Shown piece by piece: positions 1-8,475 of a DNA stretch of 41,965 bases. Position 1 is the first letter of the stretch, and each line of letters opens with the position of its first letter. Source of the DNA: Myxococcales bacterium. Lineage in GTDB: Bacteria; Myxococcota_A; Polyangia; Fen-1088. The notes beneath the pieces are model-generated. The model saw only the letters and a program-made list of their open reading frames with translations, was not told where the DNA came from and ran no database searches. The stretch covers positions 21,806 to 63,770 of the forward strand of contig PMLB01000386.1 of assembly GCA_003158735.1 (NCBI GenBank), read 5' to 3'. A program made the position numbers and the translations under genes.

Positions 1-554
1 GGCTCGTCGAGCAGGAGCAGATCGGGCTGACGGACCAGAACCTTGGCTAGCTCCAGCCGGCCGCGCTCGCCGCCGGACAGCGTGGCCAGCGACCGGCCCA
101 GGTCGGCCTGCGACAGCCCCACGTCCTGGGTAAGCTCGCGAACGCGGGTCTCCAGGTCATAGCCACCCTCCAGGCGGTAGCGCTCCTGCAGCTCACCATA
201 GTGCTTGAGATCCGCCTCGGAAGCTTCGGCCAGCCGTGCTTCCAGGCGCTGTAACTCTTCGTGCATGGCTTGCACGTGGGCAAATGGCTCCAGCAGGGCA
301 TCAAGCACAGTGCCTTCTCCGCCCAGTTGGTGCGACTGGCGCAGGTAGGCCACCGTCTGTCGCCCCAGGATGCGCGCGTCTCCCGCATCCACTTGCAGCT
401 CACCGGCGAGCAGCTTGAGCACGGTAGATTTGCCCGTGCCGTTGGGGCCGAGCAGGGCAAGCCGATCACCTGGCCGGATGAGCAGCGAAGCGCCGGCCAG
501 AATCTCGGTGCCAGGATAGCTGAAATGTGCGTCGGCGAACTGGGCGAGGCTCAA
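1..554 (-). CDS. ABC-F family ATPase, N-terminal part (runs off window start)
   Basis: The first 184 codons of an ABC-F protein, a soluble family with two ATPase domains that acts on the ribosome in translation or antibiotic protection and does not transport. The translation shows a Walker A motif (LGPNGTGKST), a charged helical stretch, the ABC signature (LSGGERGRLELAK) and a Walker B motif (LLLLDEP), all of the first ABC domain. The second domain lies outside the window. I chose the TTG at 552-554 because it overlaps the serC stop codon in a TTGA arrangement and puts the first beta strand at the N terminus; no in-frame ATG lies just upstream. The overlap suggests translation coupled to serC. 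The Uup/EttA/YdiF-type subfamily cannot be assigned from this fragment. Confidence 0.85.
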   Translation of the reverse strand, partial: MSLAQFADAHFSYPGTEILAGASLLIRPGDRLALLGPNGTGKSTVLKLLAGELQVDAGDARILGRQTVAYLRQSHQLGGEGTVLDALLEPFAHVQAMHEELQRLEARLAEASEADLKHYGELQERYRLEGGYDLETRVRELTQDVGLSQADLGRSLATLSGGERGRLELAKVLVRQPDLLLLDE

Positions 555-1630
555 CCGTTGGCCTTCATGAACTCGCGCATGTGGTCGGCCAGGGCCTGGC
601 ACCCTTCCACGGGCATGCCGTTGTAGACCGAAGCCCGGATGCCGCCCACGGTGCGGTAGCCCTTGAGAGCCAGCATGTTCTTGCCCGAGGCCTCCTTGAG
701 GAACTTCTCGGTCAAAGGCTCGCTGGGCAGCTTGAAGGTAATGTTCATGTGGCTGCGCACTGCCAGATCGGCCACCGTGCCTTTGTAGAAGCCGCCCGAG
801 CCGTCGATGGCATCGTAGATGAGCTTGGCCTTGTCGGCGTTGCGCTTCTCGATGGCCGGCAGGCCGCCCTGGCGTTCCATCCAGCGGAAAGTCTCGAGCA
901 ACACATACACGCCGAAGGTCGGCGGCGTGTTCAGGCAGCTCTTGGCCTCCGCGTGCACTTTGTAGTTGAAGATCTTGGGCACGCTCTTGCCAATTCGGTC
1001 GTAGAGGTCCTTGCGGACGATGATTAGCACGAGGCCCGCGGGGCCCAGGTTTTTCTGGGCGCCGCCGTAGACCATGGCAGTGCGCGCGATGGGGTGCGGC
1101 CGCGACATGATCTCCGAGCTGGCGTCGACCATCAGGGTCGGGTGCTTGGGCCACTCGACGAAGCGGTTGCCGTGCACGGTTTCGTTCGAGCAGATGTGCA
1201 GGTAGGCGGCGTTGGGGTCAGCGGTCCAGCTCGTTGGATGTCGATCAAAGCCAGTCGATTCGCCCGACGCGATCACCCGCACCTTGTCGGGGGCGATGCC
1301 CTTAGCGGTATCGGCGGCCTTCTTCGACCACTCGCCGGTTATCAGGTAGTCGGCCACGCCGTTGAGGAAGTTCATGGGAATCAGCGCGAACTGCTGGGTC
1401 GCGCCTCCTTGCAGGAAGAGCACGTCGTGCGTGTCAGGGATCTGCAACAGGCTGCGGCAGCGGGCGATGGTCTCATCCAGCACCGCATCGAACTCCTTGC
1501 CCCGGTGACTACACTCCGCGATGCCAAAACCTTTGCCCTGAAAGTCCAGTAGGGCGGCAGCCGAGGCCTCGAGAACCTCGTAGGGGAGAGTGGCAGGACC
1601 AGCGGCGAAGTTGAACGCACGTTTCTTCAT
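551..1630 (-). CDS. serC: Phosphoserine aminotransferase
   Basis: PLP-dependent enzyme of serine biosynthesis that converts 3-phosphohydroxypyruvate and glutamate to phosphoserine and 2-oxoglutarate in the cytosol. The 359-residue product begins MKKRAFNFAAGPATLP, the typical SerC start, and has family landmarks such as FLQGGATQQF near residue 75, GEWSKKA, and YGGAQKNLGPAG with the PLP-binding lysine. Length matches the family. The frame stays open to 1810, but the upstream part is low-complexity and overlaps a tandem repeat, so I start at the ATG at 1628-1630. The ABC-F gene follows with a 4-base overlap. purA is divergent, 367 bases away. Confidence 0.96.
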   Translation of the reverse strand: MKKRAFNFAAGPATLPYEVLEASAAALLDFQGKGFGIAECSHRGKEFDAVLDETIARCRSLLQIPDTHDVLFLQGGATQQFALIPMNFLNGVADYLITGEWSKKAADTAKGIAPDKVRVIASGESTGFDRHPTSWTADPNAAYLHICSNETVHGNRFVEWPKHPTLMVDASSEIMSRPHPIARTAMVYGGAQKNLGPAGLVLIIVRKDLYDRIGKSVPKIFNYKVHAEAKSCLNTPPTFGVYVLLETFRWMERQGGLPAIEKRNADKAKLIYDAIDGSGGFYKGTVADLAVRSHMNITFKLPSEPLTEKFLKEASGKNMLALKGYRTVGGIRASVYNGMPVEGCQALADHMREFMKANG

Positions 1631-1997
1631 GGGGACTCCGTTGGGTTGAGGGACCACAAAGATAATCGATTCCGGGCGCCATGGGGAGAGGAACCGGAGG
1701 TTTGGTGACAGGGGCGGTGACAGGTACGGTGGCGGAGTCAGGTACGGTGGCGGTCGGCAGGCACGGTGGCGGTCGGCAAAGGGACAGTCGATCGAGGCTG
1801 TCACCCACACCGGCTCCGACGCCGATCCTCGTCTGCGACGTTTGGATTGGACCCCGAAATGAACCTGTACTAGAAACCCTCAGGCCCAAGCCGGGCTGTC
1901 TTCCCCCGATGCTCGAACTCCTCTGGCCAACCAATGATTGTCATGCCCAGCGTCGGCAATTTCATAGGGTGATGCTCACCCGGACGCGGAGAAACAC
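1631..1997. other. Intergenic region between divergent serC and purA
   Basis: There are 367 bases without a convincing gene. The stretch holds a short GC-rich tandem repeat at 1721-1776 and must contain the promoters of both flanking genes. No close match to a sigma70 promoter stands out; the best on the plus strand is TTGTCA at about 1939 with a poor -10. Reading frames that cross it are biased and repeat-derived. Confidence 0.6.
1721..1776. repeat. Short tandem repeat, three units of 18-19 bp
   Basis: Three consecutive units begin at 1721, 1739 and 1758. They share CAGGTACGGTGGCGG (CAGGCACGGTGGCGG in the third) and end AGT, TCGG and TCGG. Degenerate partial units flank the array (CAGGGGCGGTGA before it, CAAAGGG after it). 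It lies between divergent serC and purA. Function is unknown; copy number could vary between strains. Confidence 0.8.
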
Positions 1998-3305
1998 ATG
2001 GCCGTCGTAGTTGTTGTCGGAGCCCAGTGGGGCGATGAAGGGAAGGGGAAGGTCGTCGACCTTCTGACGGAGCACGCGGACGTGGTGGCGCGCTGGGGAG
2101 GCGGTGCCAACGCCGGCCACACCATCGTGGTCGAAGGAAAGAAGTACGTCACACACCTGATTCCCTCGGGCGTGCTCAGGGCCGGCGTGACCTGTGTGTT
2201 GGGCGAGGGTATGGTCATCGACCTGCGCACCCTGGTCGAGGAGATGCGTGCCTTTCGTAGTCACGGCCTGCTGGCACGGAACACCGACTTGGTGGTCGCC
2301 GGCCGCGCCCACTTGACCTTTCCGTACCATCGCGAGCTTGACCGCCTGCGCGAAGAGGAACCGGGCGCCATCGGCACGACTCGTCGTGGGATCGGCCCGA
2401 CCTATGAGAGCAAGGCCTCGCGCACCGGTGTCCGCGTCGATGATCTTCTGCGGCCGGAGCGGTTTCGCCGCAACGTGGAGCGCAACGTGGCCTATGTTTC
2501 GGGCGATCTGGTCCGGCATGGAGCCGCGCTTCCCGATGTGGACGCCTTGGTCAAGGAATACCTGGCGCTGGGTGAGGAGATTCGGCCCTTTGTCCGGGAC
2601 GCTTCTCGCTTTCTGCACGACGCGATTCGAGCGGGCCGCAACGTGCTGTTTGAGGGCGCCCATGGTGTGTTGCTCGATCTGGACCACGGCACCTACCCGT
2701 TCGTAACGTCCTCGTCGACGACTGCCGGAGGTGCTTGTACCGGATGCGGCATCGGGCCGACATCCATCGACACGGTCATCGGAATCGTGAAGGCCTATGC
2801 CACGCGCGTGGGCAACGGGCCCTTCCCGACGGAGCTGAACGATCAGATGGGCGAGCGCCTGCGCGAGGTGGGGACCGAGTTCGGGTCCACCACGGGCCGG
2901 CCTCGTCGCTGCGGGTGGTTGGATATTCCGGCCTTGCGCCTCACCTGCCGGCTGTCCGGTATTCAGGCCCTGGCGCTGACCAAGCTCGATGTCTTGGCCG
3001 GTCTCGATCAGGTCAAGCTTTGCGTCCAGTACCGGCTGGCAGGCCAGACGCTCGATGAAATGCCGCTGGATCCCGACGACTTGGCGGCGGTGGAGCCAGT
3101 CTACCAGACGCTCCCGGGGTGGCCGGCCCTATTCGCCGCTGGTGCGTCGTCGGCTGGGAAGATGCAACTTCACCCGGCGGCCGAGCGGTATGTGGCGCGG
3201 ATTTCTGAGCTGGTCGGCGTGCCGTTGGCCCTAGTTTCGGTCGGGCCAGGGCGCGACGAGACCATAGTCAAGGACAACCCATTCGTAACAAGGAATGCAC
3301 GCTAA
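1998..3305 (+). CDS. purA: Adenylosuccinate synthetase
   Basis: Cytosolic GTP-dependent enzyme that joins IMP and aspartate to form adenylosuccinate, the committed step to AMP. The 435-residue product opens with the diagnostic GAQWGDEGKGKVVD motif and GGANAGHTIV. It continues with GTTRRGIGPTYESKASR near residue 130, FEGAHGVLLDLDHGTYPFVT, and the C-terminal GTP-site region (SVGPGRDETI). Length is normal and there is no frameshift. The ATG at 1998 follows a GCGGAG ribosome-site-like sequence. It is monocistronic, with a 165-base gap before the next gene, and complements guaB/guaA further along at the IMP branch point. Confidence 0.98.
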   Translation: MAVVVVVGAQWGDEGKGKVVDLLTEHADVVARWGGGANAGHTIVVEGKKYVTHLIPSGVLRAGVTCVLGEGMVIDLRTLVEEMRAFRSHGLLARNTDLVVAGRAHLTFPYHRELDRLREEEPGAIGTTRRGIGPTYESKASRTGVRVDDLLRPERFRRNVERNVAYVSGDLVRHGAALPDVDALVKEYLALGEEIRPFVRDASRFLHDAIRAGRNVLFEGAHGVLLDLDHGTYPFVTSSSTTAGGACTGCGIGPTSIDTVIGIVKAYATRVGNGPFPTELNDQMGERLREVGTEFGSTTGRPRRCGWLDIPALRLTCRLSGIQALALTKLDVLAGLDQVKLCVQYRLAGQTLDEMPLDPDDLAAVEPVYQTLPGWPALFAAGASSAGKMQLHPAAERYVARISELVGVPLALVSVGPGRDETIVKDNPFVTRNAR

Positions 3306-3398
3306 CTCATCGCACGCAACCGACCGCGGCGGGCACGTCGCGAATCTGCCGTCAGGGTCGTGCGCAGTGTTACGTGTGGAAATGGGACAGAAACCGTC

Positions 3399-3426
3399 TT
3401 GCCAGGCGGAGACTGATATCTATAAT
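3399..3426 (+). promoter_or_regulatory. Sigma70-type promoter for the GltJ-like gene
   Basis: TTGCCA at 3399-3404 and a perfect TATAAT at 3421-3426 are separated by 16 bases. The start codon at 3471 lies about 38 bases downstream of the expected transcription start. This is the clearest -35/-10 pair I found in the window. Confidence 0.7.
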
Positions 3427-3470
3427 CGCGCCGTTGCTGTCTCTTCGTGGTACGCGTAAATGAGGGCCCA

Positions 3471-5159
3471 ATGAAAATCGTCTGTGACGCTTGTCAGGCA
3501 AAGTATTCGATTGCGGACGAAAAGGTCCAGGGCAAGGCCTTCAAGATCCGATGCAAGAAATGCAACCACATCATCGTGGTCAGAAGCGGCGGTGAAAGGG
3601 CCGTCGGCGCTGCCACAGAGCCCAAGCCCGCACCGGCCGAGGCCCAAGGTACCTGGTACGTCGTGGTGGAGGGCGAGCAGATGGGACCGTTGGCTGAGCC
3701 CGATATCGCGGCCCGCCTGCGGCGTGGTGAGATCACGGGTGAGTCATTGGTCTGGAAGGAAGGTCTTGCCGATTGGGTGAAGCTGTCGGCCGTCCCGGAA
3801 CTGGCGCAGATGTCATCGTCGCAGGCGACCCCGGGTACTCAGCCGACTTCAGCCCCAGCGGCAGAGCCAGCGCCTGTTCGGCGCAGCTCAGCCGCCATGC
3901 GCGCGCACGGCTCTTCCAGAGAGGCGGCGATGGCGGCGGCTCCCGGCGAGGACATTTTTTCCAGGCCGGCCCCGGCAGCCAGTGCATCTGCTGATCTGTT
4001 CGCCTCGCCGGCCGTCGCGCACTCGTCCGCTGCGGCCGAGGCGCCAGCCAGCGCATCGTCGGCGTTTGCCTTTGGCGCGGCGTCTGCCCCCGCCCCTGAG
4101 CCCGCTGCCAGGGCCCCCGGCAACGGCGCAGGGGAAAGTCACATGACCGGCCAACGCAATGAGAACTCGGTCCTGTTCTCGCTGGCCAACCTGGAAGCAC
4201 TTGCGGTGCCGAGTTCGTCGACCAGCGCGCGGGCGCCATCGACAACTTCGACCACAGAGGGCTCTGGCCTCATCGACATTCGTTCGATGGCCGCAAGAAC
4301 CATTGGAGAGTCGGGCCGAGACGATGCTTTCGGCGGCTCGGACGCCTTGCCAACCTTCTCGACGCCGCAGTTCTCACCGGTGGCTCCGGTGTTTCTTCCT
4401 ATGGCTTCGAGCGGCCCGCCCAAGTGGGTGTACCCGGTTCTGGGGGTACTCGCCCTTGGCATCGTCGCCCTTGGCTTGGGCATCTACAAGGTGGTGTCGG
4501 TGCCTCCTCCGCCGCCCCCCGCGCCTCCGCAGATCGTCGTGCCCGCGCTGGTGACACCGCCAGCGCCGGCAGCGGCGTCAAGCCCTGGTGCCCCGACGGC
4601 TGCTCAGCCGGCCAAACCTGCCACGCCCGAGGAGAAGCCGGGCGAGGAGAAGGCGGCGACCGAGAGGAAGAAGCCGTCCGGCAAGAGTGGCAAATCGGTT
4701 GCCAAAGCCCAGACCGAGGCGGCATCGTCGGCCAAGGGTGCGCAGCCAGCGTCTGAGCCGGTGGCTGCGCCAGCCCCAGCCCCAGCCAAGCCGAAGAAGG
4801 GTGGCTCCATCGATGACTTGCTCGATCAGGTCAACACCAACAGGCGCGGCGGCGGCGAAGAGCCGAAACCCAAGAAGGTGGTCGCCGCGGCGGCGCTGCC
4901 CTCACTTTCCCAGAGTGACATCGTCAGTGCGATGAAGGCCGTGCAGCCCAGAGTGAAGGAGTGCTACAATCAGTACAAGCTTGCGGGCATCGCGAACGTG
5001 AGTATCTCGATCTCCAAGGGAGGCCGTGTTGCCTCGGCGACGGTGACGGGCAAGTTCGCGGGTACGCCTAGCGGCACCTGCGTGGAAGCGGCGGCCAAGA
5101 CCGCGAAGTTCCCGCCTTGTGAGGCGATGAGCTTCCCCTGGCCCTTCCAACTCCACTAG
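3471..5159 (+). CDS. GltJ/AgmX-like zinc-ribbon, GYF and TonB-C-like membrane protein
   Basis: A 562-residue single-pass membrane protein. Residues 1-36 form an MJ0042-type zinc ribbon with two CxxC pairs (CDAC and CKKC). Residues about 60-112 form a GYF_2 domain (WYVVVEGEQMGPL, LVWKEGLADW). A long Ala/Pro linker with the motif ENSVLFSL at 231-238 leads to one membrane helix at about 318-341. Then come a second Pro/Lys/Ala-rich linker, a SIDDLL motif near 446-451 and a C-terminal AgmX/TonB-C-like domain at about 476-562. The same order occurs in GltJ (AgmX) of Myxococcus xanthus, part of the Agl-Glt gliding machinery whose cytoplasmic zinc ribbon and GYF domain face the regulatory side. Myxobacteria carry several such paralogues and no other gliding genes are nearby, so a gliding role is only inferred. 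I start at the ATG at 3471, where the zinc ribbon begins, rather than the GTG at 3447. Confidence 0.88.
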   Translation: MKIVCDACQAKYSIADEKVQGKAFKIRCKKCNHIIVVRSGGERAVGAATEPKPAPAEAQGTWYVVVEGEQMGPLAEPDIAARLRRGEITGESLVWKEGLADWVKLSAVPELAQMSSSQATPGTQPTSAPAAEPAPVRRSSAAMRAHGSSREAAMAAAPGEDIFSRPAPAASASADLFASPAVAHSSAAAEAPASASSAFAFGAASAPAPEPAARAPGNGAGESHMTGQRNENSVLFSLANLEALAVPSSSTSARAPSTTSTTEGSGLIDIRSMAARTIGESGRDDAFGGSDALPTFSTPQFSPVAPVFLPMASSGPPKWVYPVLGVLALGIVALGLGIYKVVSVPPPPPPAPPQIVVPALVTPPAPAAASSPGAPTAAQPAKPATPEEKPGEEKAATERKKPSGKSGKSVAKAQTEAASSAKGAQPASEPVAAPAPAPAKPKKGGSIDDLLDQVNTNRRGGGEEPKPKKVVAAAALPSLSQSDIVSAMKAVQPRVKECYNQYKLAGIANVSISISKGGRVASATVTGKFAGTPSGTCVEAAAKTAKFPPCEAMSFPWPFQLH

Positions 5160-5428
5160 CGAAGCGCTTGTCTGGAAATTCGGGACCGCGGTATAGGCCG
5201 GGTCGCGGGTTGCGGTTAGCGTGTGCGAGGGCGTGAGCGAGTTCGTGTGGGGTACGCGGGCCGCGGGCCGCTCACGCGAGCCGCCCACGCAGGCCGCTGC
5301 ACGCTGGTCGCTCACGCTACCGCAGCCCCCACAGGGGCTTCGGGACGGACAGCCCACCCTGCCCACCCCTCGCGCTTCGCGCTCGCTCGTCGCGCTCACG
5401 CTGGCCGATCTGCGCCAGCCACGAGTTC
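5157..5428 (+). repeat. Dispersed stop-codon-linked repeat, copy 1
   Basis: Homologous to 27130-27355 on the opposite strand. Similarity begins exactly at the TAG stop codon of the GltJ-like gene (TAGCGA in both copies) and runs to GAGTT. The best blocks are 39 bases with three mismatches (5219-5257 against 27250-27288 reversed) and 19 identical bases (5280-5298 against 27192-27210 reversed). It contains one GCGTGAGCG (5231-5239) and three complementary CGCTCACGC arms (5269-5277, 5309-5317, and one near 5394-5402), so alternative hairpins can form. Compared with copy 2 it has an extra segment of about 65 bases near 5321-5393. Reading frames inside are short and biased, so it is most likely non-coding RNA or DNA structure. 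Confidence 0.85.
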
Positions 5429-5453
5429 TCTGAGAGATCTCTAACTTTGCGTT

Positions 5454-5897
5454 TCAGTGTGAGGCGCCGGCGTCTGGCTCTGCTGGCTCGGGCTTGCGGG
5501 GAGGCGGCGGTGCGGGCGAGCCGTGGTCCTCGCGCAGCTTGCCGGCCAGCTTGTCGAGCAGAAGCTGCTCAAGGTAGTGGGGCAGGTCGGGCAGGGTGGC
5601 CACGACACGTGTGATGTCGCGACCGTCGCCGTCGCTGACTCGGATGAGCTCGAGTGACCCTTTGTGGAGCTTCTGGGCTTCCGGGTAGTCAAACAGGATG
5701 TAGCCGGCGGTCTCGTCCTTCTCGCGAATCACGCAATTTCGGTCGATGCGCAAGAAGCGCACAGCTGTCGGCCACACGTCGGCCATCGAATACGGGACCG
5801 TGCTCACGCTGCGCGCCTCAGCCGCCAGCGGCGCGATGCACAGCCCCGCCAGGAGGAGTACGAGTAGCGGCGTCCGGCGTGGCAAGCCTCGTGTCAC
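5454..5897 (-). CDS. Small exported protein of unknown function
   Basis: A 147-residue protein with an N-terminal signal peptide (basic MTRGLPRRT, hydrophobic LLVLLLAGLCIAPLA, cleavage likely after AEA). A compact mixed domain of about 90 residues follows, then a Pro-rich tail ending in acidic and histidine residues. I do not recognise the family. The mature part (WPTAVRFLRIDRNCVIREKD, then GYILFDY) has the feel of a small alpha/beta domain, but I assign no function. Its ATG overlaps the stop codon of the upstream flippase-like gene by four bases (ATGA), so the two are probably translated together. It converges on the repeat element after the GltJ-like gene. Confidence 0.8.
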   Translation of the reverse strand: MTRGLPRRTPLLVLLLAGLCIAPLAAEARSVSTVPYSMADVWPTAVRFLRIDRNCVIREKDETAGYILFDYPEAQKLHKGSLELIRVSDGDGRDITRVVATLPDLPHYLEQLLLDKLAGKLREDHGSPAPPPPRKPEPAEPDAGASH

Positions 5898-6943
5898 GAG
5901 GGCTCTCCCTCCTCAACCGCACGTTTGGATTCGACAACCATGGTGCGCAGTGAGCGGGAGCCTTCGCCCACCGCCCAGAGCGCGAGAAATCCCCATCCCA
6001 CGTACCACACAAACTGGATTCCATGGAGAGCGATGGCGTAGGCCCCGCCGAAGTGGCTGACCGTGGCCGCAGGCAAGTAGGCGCCCAAAGCAATGAGAAC
6101 GCCGGCATGAAACTGGCCCACCAGACCTGGCGAATTGGGCAGGGAAATGAGCACGCCGGTAAAGGCCATGGCCGCGAACGCACCCGTGAGAGGGATGGCA
6201 AGCTGCATGTCGCGTGCGAGCAGCCACATTCCAAATCCGTTGCTGAACCAATAGAGCACCGTCTGGGCTAGGAACGGAATCATGTCGCGCGCTTCACGCA
6301 AGGCTCGAAAACCTTGGATCAAGGCGCGCAGCTTGTCGGCCAGGCGTTCGGCCGTGGCAGGCGCGAAACGTCGCAAAAGGGTTGCCGCCAGAACCAGCCG
6401 AATCGTCTTTTCGGGCCAGCGCAAGGCGCAGGCCAGAAAAATCGTGAGAGAGAGGAAGCCAATCAAGGACAACCAAGCGGCGCCGGCCAGAACCGAGGAG
6501 TAGCCCGACCCACCCGCCCGGAAAGCCAGCATGTACGTGGTGAAGAAAAGGATGGAGATCACAAGCCCGTCCACGATGCGCTCCACCGCGACCGTACCCA
6601 GAAGGGCGCTCATGCGTGACTGCCCGCCGCGCGCGACATAGTACGGCCGCGCGAATTCGCCCAGCCGGAAGGGCAAGGCCAGGATGGCCATGAACCCCAC
6701 GGTTGAGATGATCATCAAGCGGCGAAAGCTCAGGGACACGCCGATGGGACGCAAGAGGTACTTCCAGCGCCACGCTCGGAAGAGATGCGTGGGAACCATG
6801 GTGGCTGCGTAGATCAGAACCGCCGAAAGTGGCAAGCCTCGCAGCACCGATGCCGTGGCTGAAAGGTCCATCTTGCGAATGGCCAGCCAGAGACACAGCG
6901 TCCCCACCAGCAGGGACAGGAAGACTTTGACAAAGAGTTTCAA
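5894..6943 (-). CDS. Flippase-like integral membrane protein (LPG synthase TM/UPF0104 family)
   Basis: A 349-residue polytopic protein with about eight hydrophobic segments, opening MKLFVKVFLSLLVGTLCLWL. Conserved family signatures are visible: the arginine-rich region RAWRWKYLLRPIG near residue 58, FRLGEFARPYY near 96, VERIVDG near 120, and NSPGLVGQFH near 275. Members share the membrane half of lysylphosphatidylglycerol synthases and are thought to move lipids or polyprenyl-linked intermediates across the inner membrane; the C-terminal aminoacyl transferase half is absent. The downstream exported protein overlaps by four bases. The PHP phosphatase gene ends 29 bases upstream, suggesting one transcript and a link to envelope polysaccharide or lipid work. 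The substrate is unknown. Confidence 0.85.
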   Translation of the reverse strand: MKLFVKVFLSLLVGTLCLWLAIRKMDLSATASVLRGLPLSAVLIYAATMVPTHLFRAWRWKYLLRPIGVSLSFRRLMIISTVGFMAILALPFRLGEFARPYYVARGGQSRMSALLGTVAVERIVDGLVISILFFTTYMLAFRAGGSGYSSVLAGAAWLSLIGFLSLTIFLACALRWPEKTIRLVLAATLLRRFAPATAERLADKLRALIQGFRALREARDMIPFLAQTVLYWFSNGFGMWLLARDMQLAIPLTGAFAAMAFTGVLISLPNSPGLVGQFHAGVLIALGAYLPAATVSHFGGAYAIALHGIQFVWYVGWGFLALWAVGEGSRSLRTMVVESKRAVEEGEPS

Positions 6944-6972
6944 GGGAATGGACCTTTTCGGCGCACAGCGCC

Positions 6973-7692
6973 TCAGGGAAGTTCGCCCATCAAGATACGG
7001 CGGGGATTGTCGCTGAGCAATCGCGTGACCACTTCGGCACCCAGACGCTTGTCGATCCAGGCCAGTCCCGCAGCGACAGACCGGTCGTCCTCCGGGGCGT
7101 GCATGTCAGAGGCTGCGGCATGGGCCAGGCCCTCCTCGACCAGTCGTCGGGCCGTCTTGACTTCGGCGCGGTCGCCGGTTCCCGACAGCGCAGCCAGGTC
7201 CACCAGCAAGGCGGCTTGGCGGCTCAATCCCTCCGCCACGGCGGGGTCGCGTTGTACCGCCGAATACCGTTCGGGGTGGGCCAGCACGGGAAGTCGTCCG
7301 GAAACACGTATGTCGAAGAGGGCTGCCTCCAGCCGAGGCGGCAGGACCACGGGGCTGATCTCAAAAAGGAATGCCTTGCCACCATCGTAGCAAGGTGGTT
7401 CCCCTTGGCGCAGTCGGGTGGCGAGGATGTCGTCCCAGTAGTTCTCTGCGCCGAGGAGCAGACGTACCTCAGGCATGAGCTTCGCAATTTCGCGGTTTGC
7501 TTGGTCAAAGGTCAGCCTGACCTGGTCGAGCGGGGGTTGAAACCTTCCCGCGAATTGGTGGGGAGTGGCGCACAGGTCAGAGAAGCCCATCTCGGACAAG
7601 GCACGCACCATGCTGAGACAGGTGGGAAAGTCGTCGGCTCCGTCGTCGAGGCCGGGAAGGAAGTGCGAGTGGAGATCGACGTAATGCGCCAC
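6973..7692 (-). CDS. CpsB/YwqE-type PHP phosphatase (phosphotyrosine phosphatase family)
   Basis: A 239-residue PHP-fold metal-dependent phosphatase. The metal ligands are visible in order: DLHSHFLPGLDDG (H8, H10), ATPHQF, GAENYWD, the diagnostic LAHPERY, and SDMH near residue 200. CpsB/Wzb-like members dephosphorylate the tyrosine kinases that govern capsule and exopolysaccharide export. No such kinase or export gene is in the window, so the target is not known. The frame is open up to 7812, but the extra N terminus overlaps the divergent gene. I start at the GTG at 7690-7692, just before the first metal-binding motif, which gives the usual family length. The flippase-like gene follows in the same direction. 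Confidence 0.87.
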   Translation of the reverse strand: MAHYVDLHSHFLPGLDDGADDFPTCLSMVRALSEMGFSDLCATPHQFAGRFQPPLDQVRLTFDQANREIAKLMPEVRLLLGAENYWDDILATRLRQGEPPCYDGGKAFLFEISPVVLPPRLEAALFDIRVSGRLPVLAHPERYSAVQRDPAVAEGLSRQAALLVDLAALSGTGDRAEVKTARRLVEEGLAHAAASDMHAPEDDRSVAAGLAWIDKRLGAEVVTRLLSDNPRRILMGELP

Positions 7693-7819
7693 GGCGTTTG
7701 CCGGGAGACAATAACTAATCTGGCGCTGGGTTGAGTGTTTCTTTTTGTGGCGTACGCTTCGGACTTGCACAAAGGCGAAAAGAGATCGCAGAGTGATCGT
7801 GCTGGGAGGCAAAAATTTG

Positions 7820-8329
7820 ATGAGCGATAAGGTCGTGCTGCCACGTCTGGACTTGCCGGGTCAAAAGACCCACTGGGCCGTTGTTGCCGTCATCGGCGGG
7901 GGTGTTCTCGTGCTGTTGATGGCAGCGATTTTCCTCATTGTCGTGCACAAGCAGCAGGCCGGGCAAGAAGCAGCAGCTCGGGCAATGGAAGCCCGCGCCA
8001 AGGAGGCCGCCTCACAGGTCGAGAAGTTGAAACTTGAGGCGGCGGTTGCCGTTGAGAAGGTCAAGGCAGCAGCAGCGGCTGCCGCTGCCGAGAAGGCGAA
8101 GCCCGCGGCTCAGGTCGCGGCCGGCGATGACGCCAGCAAGGCCGGATCTGCCGGGTCGGCGGCGACGGATGGGGATTCGGGCAAGGCCGGACAGAAGAAG
8201 AAGGCGCGTGGCAAGTCATCGGGGCGCAAGACGGGAAAGGTGGCAGGAGCCAGGGGTGGCGGAGAGCCATCGGAATCGACCAAGAAGACTGATGCGTCCG
8301 TTGATGCATTGCTGCGCGGTTTGAAGTGA
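7820..8329 (+). CDS. Ala/Lys-rich coiled-coil membrane protein of unknown function
   Basis: A 169-residue protein with a short cytoplasmic N terminus, one membrane helix at about 18-42, and then an Ala/Lys/Glu-rich helical stretch (about 45-105) likely to form a coiled coil. A Gly/Lys/Ser-rich basic tail ends in SVDALLRGLK. The tail resembles SIDDLL in the GltJ-like protein. I do not recognise a domain. The ATG at 7820 is chosen because GGAGG at 7805-7809 lies at proper ribosome-binding distance; the frame is open further upstream but without such a site. It is co-directional with the next coiled-coil gene and pyrE. Confidence 0.75.
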   Translation: MSDKVVLPRLDLPGQKTHWAVVAVIGGGVLVLLMAAIFLIVVHKQQAGQEAAARAMEARAKEAASQVEKLKLEAAVAVEKVKAAAAAAAAEKAKPAAQVAAGDDASKAGSAGSAATDGDSGKAGQKKKARGKSSGRKTGKVAGARGGGEPSESTKKTDASVDALLRGLK

Positions 8330-8475
8330 ACTCTGTGAGTCGCGCGGGGCGCGAGCGGCCAGCGTCGGTATTGTCGAGGTGCCACCGTTCGCGCTGCGCG
8401 CACGCGAATTTGTGTTAGATACTAGATTGATAGGTCAGCTTTCCCCAGTGAACACCGCACATCGCAAGGAGCTAC

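Noticed and set aside
5221-5444. Open frames of 70-73 codons inside the dispersed repeat
   Set aside because: Arg/Pro/Ala-rich, not preserved in copy 2, and without ribosome-binding sites.
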